In this document: piece after piece, positions 1 through 6,778 of the stretch
Layout of the letters: the number at the start of each line of letters is the position of its first letter
How positions within the stretch are numbered: position 1 is the first letter of the stretch
Origin: Candidatus Odyssella sp.
Lineage (GTDB): Bacteria > Pseudomonadota > Alphaproteobacteria > Bin65
Direction of reading: 5' to 3'
DNA length: 32,549 bases
Assembly: GCA_016792765.1 (NCBI GenBank)
Contig: JAEULD010000357.1
Location: 1-32,549, forward strand
Made by a program: the position numbers and the translations under genes
The notes under the pieces: generated by a model
Seen by the model: only the letters and a program-made list of their open reading frames with translations
The model's database searches: none
Told to the model about the DNA's origin: nothing

Positions 1-423
1 GCCAAGCTCGGTCTCGCCGGCTTCGAGCGCACCTATCCGCGCCAGCTTTCGGGCGGCATGCGCCAGCGCGTGAACCTCGCGCGCGCCTTCGCCAACGACC
101 CCGCGATCCTGCTGATGGACGAGCCGCTCGGCGCGCTCGACGAGCAGACCAAGATGCTGGTGCAGGACGACCTGCTGAAGCTCTGGGAAGAGACGCGCAA
201 GACCGTGATCTTCATCACCCACAGCCTCGACGAGGCGGTGGTGCTCGGCGACCGCGTGGCGGTGATGAGCCACCGCCCGGGCCGCATCAAGGCGCTGTTC
301 GACGTGCGCCTGCCGCGCCCGCGCAACGCGCTCGAGCTGCGCAACAACCCCGATTTCATCGAGGTGCGGCGGCTGGTGTGGGAGTCGCTGCGCGAAGAAG
401 TGCTGGCGGCGCGGGGAGAATAG
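1..423 (+). CDS. ABC transporter ATP-binding protein (5' truncated), nitrate/sulfonate/taurine type
   Basis: The reading frame is open from base 1, so the N-terminal part, including Walker A, lies outside the window. What remains shows the ABC signature LSGGM followed by RQRVNLARAF, Walker B with ILLMDEP, the D-loop (LGALDEQT) and the H-loop (FITHSLDEA). This is the C-terminal half of an SsuB/TauB-like ATPase that would power import through the permease encoded 3 bases downstream. The long C-terminal tail after RPGRI (regulatory extension with NNPDFIEVRRLVWESLREEV) is typical of this subfamily. It belongs to one operon with the permease, the AraC regulator and the binding protein. The substrate cannot be read from the sequence. 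The family assignment is firm. Confidence 0.93.
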   Translation, partial: AKLGLAGFERTYPRQLSGGMRQRVNLARAFANDPAILLMDEPLGALDEQTKMLVQDDLLKLWEETRKTVIFITHSLDEAVVLGDRVAVMSHRPGRIKALFDVRLPRPRNALELRNNPDFIEVRRLVWESLREEVLAARGE

Positions 424-426
424 GGC

Positions 427-1236
427 ATGGCCGGACCGCCCAACGGGGATCGCAGTCGCAACGGCGCGACGTGGGCGTCGATCAAATGGTTCCTGATGCG
501 GTTCGGCAGCCCGATCGTGCTGTTCGGGCTGTGGGAGGTCGCGGCCCGCAACAATTTCATCGACGCGCGCGTCCTGCCGGCGCCGACCAAGGTCGCGGCG
601 ACGATCTGGGACATGATCAAGAACGACGACCTGCTGCGCCACACCGGCATCACGACGCTGCGGTTCCTGGTCGGCATGGTCGTCGGCACGATTCCGGGCG
701 TGCTGCTCGGCCTCACGATGGGGCTGTTCCGCCCGGTGCGCATCGTCCTCAATCCGCTCGTCGCGATCCTCTATCCGATCCCGCGCATCGCGCTGTTCCC
801 GCTCGTGCTGATCCTGGTCGGGCTCAACGAGACCTCGAACATGCTGATGATCGCGATCGGGCCGTTCTTCACGATGCTGATCACGGCGATGGCCGCGGTG
901 ATGAACGTGGAGCCGATCTACCGCGACGTGGCGCGCAATTTCGGCGTCAAGCCGCGGCACCTCTATTTCACGGTGACGCTGCCGGCCGTGCTGCCGTCGC
1001 TGATGGCGGGCGGCCTCGTCTCGCTCGGCCTGGCGCTGCTCGGCACGGTCGCGGTCGAGTTCCTGGTCAGCACCGAAGGGCTCGGCTACATCATCTGGAA
1101 CTCGTGGCAGGTTCTGTCGCTGTCGCGCTCGATGGCGGGCCTCGTCGTGGGCGCGCTGCTCGGCGCCGCCTGCTACCTGCTGATGGACTGGCTCGAGCGC
1201 TGGATCACGCCCTGGCAGAAACCGGCGAAGCGGTGA
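427..1236 (+). CDS. ABC transporter permease, SsuC/TauC-like
   Basis: A 269-residue inner-membrane protein with about six hydrophobic segments: the first around residues 26-42 (SPIVLFGLWEVAA), then 77-100, 108-140, 135-160 and two near the C terminus. A cytoplasmic EAA-type loop is visible at about residues 165-195 (RDVARNFGVKPRHLYFTVTLPAVLPS), the contact site for the ATPase. It fits the BPD_transp_1 family that serves nitrate, sulfonate, taurine and pyrimidine-precursor importers. The start ATG lies 3 bases after the ATPase stop, and the stop TGA overlaps a GTG codon (GTGA at 1233) in the frame of the next gene, so the genes are translationally linked. Substrate is unknown. Aromatic carboxylates, sulfonates or thiamine precursors are all possible. 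Confidence 0.93.
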   Translation: MAGPPNGDRSRNGATWASIKWFLMRFGSPIVLFGLWEVAARNNFIDARVLPAPTKVAATIWDMIKNDDLLRHTGITTLRFLVGMVVGTIPGVLLGLTMGLFRPVRIVLNPLVAILYPIPRIALFPLVLILVGLNETSNMLMIAIGPFFTMLITAMAAVMNVEPIYRDVARNFGVKPRHLYFTVTLPAVLPSLMAGGLVSLGLALLGTVAVEFLVSTEGLGYIIWNSWQVLSLSRSMAGLVVGALLGAACYLLMDWLERWITPWQKPAKR

Positions 1237-1241
1237 CGGCG

Positions 1242-2285
1242 ATGCAGGCGCGGGACATGGAGCAGACCTCCGGGCCGGGCCCGGCGAGCTTCCTCGGAGA
1301 GTTCGCGTTTCCGCGCGCGGCGCTCGAATTCGAGACCGAGAGCCTGCGCGCCGTGGCGCCGCACTTCACGAAGCTCAACGCGGCCCCGGCCGAGTTCTCG
1401 ATCGATCCGGGCGGGGAGTTCCGCGGCTTCCGCAGGGCGCGCGCGCAGCTCGGCCGCACGACCTTCGACTATTTCCAGATCGACTGTTCCACCGGAAACC
1501 AGATCGTTTCGACGCGGCCGCGCGAAGGCGAGTATTTCCTGTTCGTGCCGTTCCGCGGCGCCATCGAGGTGGTTCAGGGCCAGGCGCGGATCGCGGTCTC
1601 GCCCGGACAGATCGCGCTCGTCGGCTCGGCCAACTACACGCAGAAGCGCTATCGCGAGGATGCCGAGCTGCTCGTCATCCAGATCACGCGCCAGATGCTG
1701 ACGCGGACGCTGGCCGACGAGTACGGCCCGCTCGCCGATCCGATGATCGAGTTCGAGCCGCGCGTCGTCGTGGACCTCGCGAGCGTGCCGACGCTCGCGC
1801 GCTTCGTCGCGATGCTCTGCCGCGACGCCGGCGAGGCGCGGCCCTGCATCTCCGATCCGGCCACGGCGCGCGCCTGCGAGCGGACGCTGATCCTCCTCGT
1901 CGCGCAGAGCTTCCCGCACAATCTTTCGGCCCGGCTCGCGCAGCCGCAATCGCCGGCCGCGCCCTATTACGTGCGCCGGGTGCAGGAATTCATCCGCGCC
2001 AACGCGGCGCGCGCCGTCACCGCGGCCGAGATGACGGCGCTGGCCGGCGTCAGCCCGCGCGCGCTCTATTACGGCTTCCGGCGCACGCTCGGCGTCTCGC
2101 CGATGAAGTATCTGAAGCACGTCCGCCTCGACGGCGCGCGCGCGGCCCTGCGCCGCGCCGGCCCGGCGCGCCGGACGGTGACGGAAATCGCGCTTGCCGC
2201 GGGCTACACGAGCGTGAGCCGGTTCTGCCGCGACTACCGCGCGCATTTCGGCGAAACGCCGACCGCGACGATGCGCGAAAGATGA
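1242..2285 (+). CDS. AraC family transcriptional regulator
   Basis: A 347-residue protein (from ATG 1242) with an N-terminal cupin-like sensor region resembling AraC_binding_2 (about residues 40-210) and a C-terminal AraC double helix-turn-helix (about residues 240-345). The second HTH has the classical VTEIALAAGYTSVSRFCRDYRAHFGETP signature, written here only as its core: EIALAAGYTSVSRFCRDY. Such regulators of the AndR/ThcR/XylS type often respond to aromatic or alkyl acids. The start is uncertain: GTG 1233 overlaps the permease stop, and ATG 1242 and ATG 1257 are in the same frame. A GAAG at 1227-1230 suits 1242 best. It sits inside the ABC operon between permease and binding protein, so it probably regulates that operon; this is inference from position. 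Confidence 0.92.
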   Translation: MQARDMEQTSGPGPASFLGEFAFPRAALEFETESLRAVAPHFTKLNAAPAEFSIDPGGEFRGFRRARAQLGRTTFDYFQIDCSTGNQIVSTRPREGEYFLFVPFRGAIEVVQGQARIAVSPGQIALVGSANYTQKRYREDAELLVIQITRQMLTRTLADEYGPLADPMIEFEPRVVVDLASVPTLARFVAMLCRDAGEARPCISDPATARACERTLILLVAQSFPHNLSARLAQPQSPAAPYYVRRVQEFIRANAARAVTAAEMTALAGVSPRALYYGFRRTLGVSPMKYLKHVRLDGARAALRRAGPARRTVTEIALAAGYTSVSRFCRDYRAHFGETPTATMRER

Positions 2286-2324
2286 CGTCCGGGGCAAGCC
2301 GCCCCATTTCCAAGGGAGGAAGGA

Positions 2325-3344
2325 ATGCTGAAGAAAATCGTGCAGTCCGCGGCCGTGGCCGCGCTGGCGCTGGGCGCGGCCGTCGCCGCCCAGGCGCAGG
2401 ACAAGGTGCGGGTTTCGTTCAACCCGCAGATCTATAGCTGGCTGCCGTTCTTCCTCGCGATCGACAAGGGCTACTTCAAGGCCGAGAAGATCGACCTCGA
2501 ATACGTCACCTACGGCGGCTCGGCGCTGAGCCAGATCCCGATGCTGGCGCGCGGCGATCAGGACATCGCCGGCATGGTGACCGGCCCCGGCTTCTTCAAC
2601 CAGTATGCCGAAGGCTTCGGCGTGAAGCTCATCGCGTCCAACGCCCAGGGCAAGGACGGATGGAACGACACGTCGTGGCTGATGGTCCGCAAGGACCTGT
2701 GGGACAGCGGCAAGATCAAGACCTTCGCCGACATGAAGGGATACAAGGTGGAGGGCGGCCCCAAGGGATCGCCGGTGTACCTCACGACCACCGAGGCGAT
2801 GAAGCAGGGCGGCCTTTCGATGAAGGACGTCGAGTTCACCGAGCGCCTGCGCGCGGTGAGCGATGCGCTGCCGATCTTCCAGAACAAGGCGGCGGATTTC
2901 CTGTCGATCGTCGAGCCCATCGTCACGCGGCTCGAGGTCGAAGGGCTCGCGGTGCGCTGGAAGGCGTCCTACCAGGTCATGCCGTGGTTCCAGGAAAGCT
3001 ATCTCGCCGCGAATCCGAAATTCCTCACGGAGAAGCGCGACGTCGCCAAGCGCTTCCTCCGCGCCTACTTCAAGGCCTGCCAGGACATCACGGCGGGCGG
3101 CGGCAAGTGGACCGAGGAGACGCTGAACGCCACCGTCAAGTGGTCGAAGTTCCCGAAAGAGGTGATCGCGAAGATCAAGGGCCCGCAGCACTGCGGGCAG
3201 TACGGCCGCATCGACACCGCCTCGATCCAGCGCCAGCAGGAAACCTGGATGCAGGCCGGCATGGTCAAGGAGAAGACGCCGCTCGAGAAGATGGTCGACA
3301 CGTCGATCGTCGACGAAGTGCGCAAGGAGATGAATCTCCCGTAG
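2325..3344 (+). CDS. ABC transporter substrate-binding protein, THI5/SsuA-like
   Basis: A 339-residue periplasmic protein. Residues 1-24 form a Sec signal peptide (MLKKIVQSAAVAALALGAAV, cleavage after AQA). The mature part starts with KVRVSFNPQIYSWLPFFLAIDKGYFKAEKIDLEYV, a hallmark of NMT1/THI5-like (PF09084/PF13379) binding proteins, where the bound molecule is held between two lobes. A strong ribosome site (AAGGGAGGAAGG at 2311-2322) precedes the ATG. It lies 39 bases after the AraC gene and completes the importer. The family covers sulfonates, taurine, nitrate, bicarbonate, riboflavin and pyrimidine precursors, and the ligand cannot be chosen from the sequence. The operon ends here with a hairpin cluster. 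Confidence 0.93.
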   Translation: MLKKIVQSAAVAALALGAAVAAQAQDKVRVSFNPQIYSWLPFFLAIDKGYFKAEKIDLEYVTYGGSALSQIPMLARGDQDIAGMVTGPGFFNQYAEGFGVKLIASNAQGKDGWNDTSWLMVRKDLWDSGKIKTFADMKGYKVEGGPKGSPVYLTTTEAMKQGGLSMKDVEFTERLRAVSDALPIFQNKAADFLSIVEPIVTRLEVEGLAVRWKASYQVMPWFQESYLAANPKFLTEKRDVAKRFLRAYFKACQDITAGGGKWTEETLNATVKWSKFPKEVIAKIKGPQHCGQYGRIDTASIQRQQETWMQAGMVKEKTPLEKMVDTSIVDEVRKEMNLP

Positions 3345-3357
3345 TCCGAGGGTGAAC

Positions 3358-3380
3358 GGCGCCGGCCCCGGGCCGGCGCC
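3358..3380. terminator. Perfect hairpin downstream of the ABC operon
   Basis: Arms GGCGCCGGCC (3358-3367) and GGCCGGCGCC (3371-3380) with a CCG loop: a 10-bp perfect GC stem starting 14 bases after the binding-protein stop. There is no T-tract, as is common for terminators in GC-rich genomes, so termination is inferred. It could also be a 3' stabilising stem. Confidence 0.6.
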
Positions 3381-3387
3381 AGAAGCG

Positions 3388-3418
3388 TCTCGCGGCGGAC
3401 CCTCGGGCCGCCGCGAGA
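3388..3418. terminator. Second hairpin in the ABC operon / prfB gap
   Basis: Arms TCTCGCGGCGG (3388-3398) and CCGCCGCGAGA (3408-3418) are an 11-bp perfect match around a 9-base loop. It follows the first hairpin by 7 bases. Tandem stems suggest a robust transcription barrier between the uptake operon and prfB, or a structured prfB leader if the promoter lies upstream. Confidence 0.5.
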
Positions 3419-3430
3419 TGCGACCTTGAC

Positions 3431-3450
3431 TGGGGCCGCGTTTCGCCCCA
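3431..3450. other. Third short hairpin upstream of prfB
   Basis: Arms TGGGGC (3431-3436) and GCCCCA (3445-3450) enclose an 8-base loop. It is weaker than the two stems before it. It lies 45 bases before the prfB ATG and may belong to the prfB leader. Function is unproven. Confidence 0.35.
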
Positions 3451-3494
3451 TCTGACGCGTCTGCCGCGGCAACGCCGCCCATCGGAACGCGCCC

Positions 3495-4569
<1,075 letters not shown>

Positions 4570-4648
4570 CGCCGGGGCCGTGCCGCGCGCCGTGGACAGC
4601 GCGGCGCCGCGCGCCTATCTCTCCGGCCGCAGCAGCAGCGGGGCGATC

Positions 4649-5341
4649 ATGGATACGGTTCTCATCGTCGGCGCCGGGCCGGGGCTCAGCGCGTCGCTGG
4701 CGCGGCTCGCGGCAAGAGAGGGCATGGCCGTGGCCCTCGCCGCGCGCAAGACCGACAAGCTCGCCGAGCTGGCCAGGGAAACGAAGGCGCGGGTCTACGC
4801 CTGCGACGCCGCCGAGCCCGCCGAGGTCGAGCGCCTGTTCGGCGCGGTCGAGCGCGATCTCGGCCCGCCCGCCTGGGTCGTCTACAACGCCAGCTATCGC
4901 GCGCGCGGGCCGATTGCGGAGGTCGATCCGGGCGAGGTGAAGAAGGCGCTGCTCGTCTCGTGCTACGCCGGCTTCCTCGTCGGCCAGCGCGCCGCGCGGC
5001 TCATGCTGAAGCGCGGCGGCGGCTCGATCTTCTTCACCGGCGCCTCGGCCAGCGTGAAGGGCTATCCGCAGTCGGCGTCGTTCGCGATGGGCAAGTTCGG
5101 CCTGCGCGGCCTCGCGCAGAGCATGGCGCGCGAGCTGGCGCCGAAAAACATCCACGTCGCGCATTTCGTCGTCGACGGCGGCATCGCGCGCCCCGGCGGC
5201 GACGAGCGCGCCGCCCAGCGCGGCCCCGACGGCCTGCTGCAGCCCGACGCTGTCGCCGAAACCTATCTCCACATCCACCGCCAGCACAGGAGCGCGTGGA
5301 CGTGGGAGGTGGAGGTGCGGCCGTGGGTGGAGAATTTCTGA
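4649..5341 (+). CDS. SDR-family oxidoreductase lacking the catalytic Tyr
   Basis: A 230-residue Rossmann-fold protein with a degenerate nucleotide motif at residues 8-14 (GAGPGLS instead of TGxxxGxG), then YNAS (79-82; Asn80 corresponds to the NAG motif), TGASAS (130-135) and, where classical SDRs have YxxxK, Phe145-x3-Lys149 (SASFAMGKFG). This matches the subgroup described as classical-like SDRs with Phe in place of Tyr (cd05373-type, from memory). It may have altered or no dehydrogenase activity, so no substrate is proposed. The ATG at 4649 is chosen because it opens directly onto the beta-1 strand (MDTVLIVGAG); the frame is open further upstream to GTG 4580 but that stretch looks non-coding. 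It follows prfB in the same direction and ends just before an inverted repeat. Confidence 0.88.
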   Translation: MDTVLIVGAGPGLSASLARLAAREGMAVALAARKTDKLAELARETKARVYACDAAEPAEVERLFGAVERDLGPPAWVVYNASYRARGPIAEVDPGEVKKALLVSCYAGFLVGQRAARLMLKRGGGSIFFTGASASVKGYPQSASFAMGKFGLRGLAQSMARELAPKNIHVAHFVVDGGIARPGGDERAAQRGPDGLLQPDAVAETYLHIHRQHRSAWTWEVEVRPWVENF

Positions 5342-5354
5342 CGGATGTCGGGCG

Positions 5355-5476
5355 CGTAGGGGCGCGCTGCGCGCGCCCTGCCAACGCAAGCGGAATTGCG
5401 CGCCGCGCTTCGGCCGGGAGCGCCAGGGTCGATGGTCGGGCGAGCGGACACAGGGCGCGCGCAGCGCGCCCCTACG
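5355..5476. repeat. 26-bp inverted repeat pair (REP-like) between convergent genes
   Basis: Bases 5355-5380 and 5451-5476 are exact reverse complements (26 bp), separated by 70 bases. Each arm is itself partly palindromic: a GGGGCGCGC half meets a GCGCGCCC half around TG/CA. The unit starts CGTAGGGGCGCG, a form resembling interspersed REP-like elements of GC-rich proteobacteria (inference). The pair sits between the SDR (ends 5341) and the DUF455 gene, whose TAG stop (5474-5472 on the minus strand) lies inside the right arm. It may act as a two-way terminator. Confidence 0.8.
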
Positions 5477-6278
5477 TTTCGAGCGCCGCGTAATACGCGC
5501 TCGAAAACCCCGCCTGGGCGCGCGCGTCGTGGTTGAACGGCGGCTTCAACGCGCCCCGGAAATGCGTCCGCACCAGCGCGCGCCAGGTCTCGACCGGCGG
5601 CACGGCGCGGCGCGCGCACAGCCATTCGAACCAGCGCCGGCCGGCGGCGACGTGGCCGATCTCGTCGGCGTAGACGACGCGCAGCGCGGCGGCGCTCTCG
5701 GCGTCGCCGAGCCGGTCGAAGCGCGCGATCATCGCCGGCGTCACGTCGAGGCCGCGCGCCTCCAGCACCAGCGGCACGATCGCGAGGCGCGCGAGCAGGT
5801 CGTGGCGCGTCTCGTGCGCGGCCTGCCAGAGCCCGTCATGCGCCGGCAGGTCGCCATAGGCGGCGCCGAGCGCCGCGAGCCTGTCGGAAAGCAGCAGGAA
5901 GTGCTTCGCCTCGTCGTCGCCGACGCGCACCCAGTCGTCGAAGAATTCGCGCGGCAGGTCCGGCGACGCGAAGCGCGCGACGATGTCCCAGGCAAGGTCG
6001 ATCGCGTTGAGCTCGATGTGCGCCACCGCGTGCAGCAGCGCGATGCGAGTCGCCCTCGTGCCGGCCGCCCGCCGCTGCGGCATCTCGCGCGGCGCCTTCA
6101 ATTCGGGGCGGGGCGGCCGCGCCGGCCGCCCGGGCGCCGCCGCCGCGCCGATCTCGGCCATCTCGCCCCCACGCCAGCGCGCGGCCGCGGCCCGGCTCGC
6201 CGCCGCCTTCGCCCGCGCATCGGCCGTGCCGAGCACGGCGGCGGCGGCTTCGGCCAGCGTCGACGGCGGCAGGGTCAT
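5472..6278 (-). CDS. DUF455 family ferritin-like protein
   Basis: A 268-residue soluble protein of the DUF455 family (ferritin-like four-helix fold). Putative di-metal ligands follow the E/ExxH pattern: Glu89 (AHIELNAID), Glu123xxHis126 (DDEAKHF), Glu173 (LVLEARGLD) and Glu206xxHis209 (ADEIGHV). Members resemble the tRNA-modifying monooxygenase MiaE in fold, but a substrate is not established for this family. The N-terminal 60 residues are Ala/Arg/Pro-rich and probably flexible. ATG 6278 is used because the family's conserved N-terminal TLAEAAAAVL follows directly. It is the last gene of the glnE-bcp-DUF455 operon, 35 bases after bcp. The final codon and stop are contributed by an inverted repeat, suggesting the repeat trimmed or replaced the original end. 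Confidence 0.85.
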   Translation of the reverse strand: MTLPPSTLAEAAAAVLGTADARAKAAASRAAAARWRGGEMAEIGAAAAPGRPARPPRPELKAPREMPQRRAAGTRATRIALLHAVAHIELNAIDLAWDIVARFASPDLPREFFDDWVRVGDDEAKHFLLLSDRLAALGAAYGDLPAHDGLWQAAHETRHDLLARLAIVPLVLEARGLDVTPAMIARFDRLGDAESAAALRVVYADEIGHVAAGRRWFEWLCARRAVPPVETWRALVRTHFRGALKPPFNHDARAQAGFSSAYYAALET

Positions 6279-6313
6279 CGCGGTCGCGCACGGTCCTCGC
6301 GAGCGGGCGCCGA

Positions 6314-6778
6314 CTACAGCGCCTTCGCCGCCTTCAGCACTTCGTCGACGTGGCCCTTGACCTTGATCTTGCGCCAGATGCCGCGGACGATGCCTTTCTC
6401 GTCGATGAGGAAGGTCGAGCGCTCCATGCCCATGTAGGTGCGGCCGTACATGCTCTTCTCGACCCAGGTGCCGTAGGCGGCCGAGGCCTTGCCGTCGGCA
6501 TCCGAGGCGAGCGCGAACGGCAGCGCGTGTTTCTTCTTGAACTTCTCGTGCGAAGCCACGCTGTCGCGCGAGACGCCGATCACCGCGGCCTTCACCTTGG
6601 CGAAATCCGGCAGCGCGTCGCGGAAGTCGCAGGCTTCGGTCGTGCAGCCGGGCGTGTCGTCCTTGGGATAGAAATAGAGCACGACGCGCCGGCCCTTGAG
6701 CGCGGCGAGCGACACCGTGCCGCCGCCGTCGGCGGGCATGTCGAATTTGGGCGCCGGCTTTCCGATCTCGACCGTCAT
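6314..6778 (-). CDS. bcp: Thioredoxin-dependent thiol peroxidase (peroxiredoxin Q/BCP)
   Basis: A 154-residue cytoplasmic peroxiredoxin that reduces hydroperoxides at the expense of thioredoxin. The active-site motif is FYPKDDTPGCTTEACDF, with peroxidatic Cys45 and resolving Cys50 four residues apart (CTTEAC), as in the alpha-2 two-Cys BCP class. Thr42 and the later Arg in GRTYMGMERSTFLID complete the site. The length is normal for the family. Its ATG overlaps the TGA of glnE (ATGA at 6778-6775 on the minus strand), so translation is probably coupled to glnE. The glnE-bcp pairing is a common alphaproteobacterial arrangement (recalled, not checked). Confidence 0.96.
   Translation of the reverse strand: MTVEIGKPAPKFDMPADGGGTVSLAALKGRRVVLYFYPKDDTPGCTTEACDFRDALPDFAKVKAAVIGVSRDSVASHEKFKKKHALPFALASDADGKASAAYGTWVEKSMYGRTYMGMERSTFLIDEKGIVRGIWRKIKVKGHVDEVLKAAKAL

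Noticed and set aside
378..1241. Possible N-terminal extension of the AraC protein giving 635 residues
   Set aside because: This part is the permease region read in another frame; it is Arg/Gly/Pro-rich with no fold, whereas the permease frame is well conserved.
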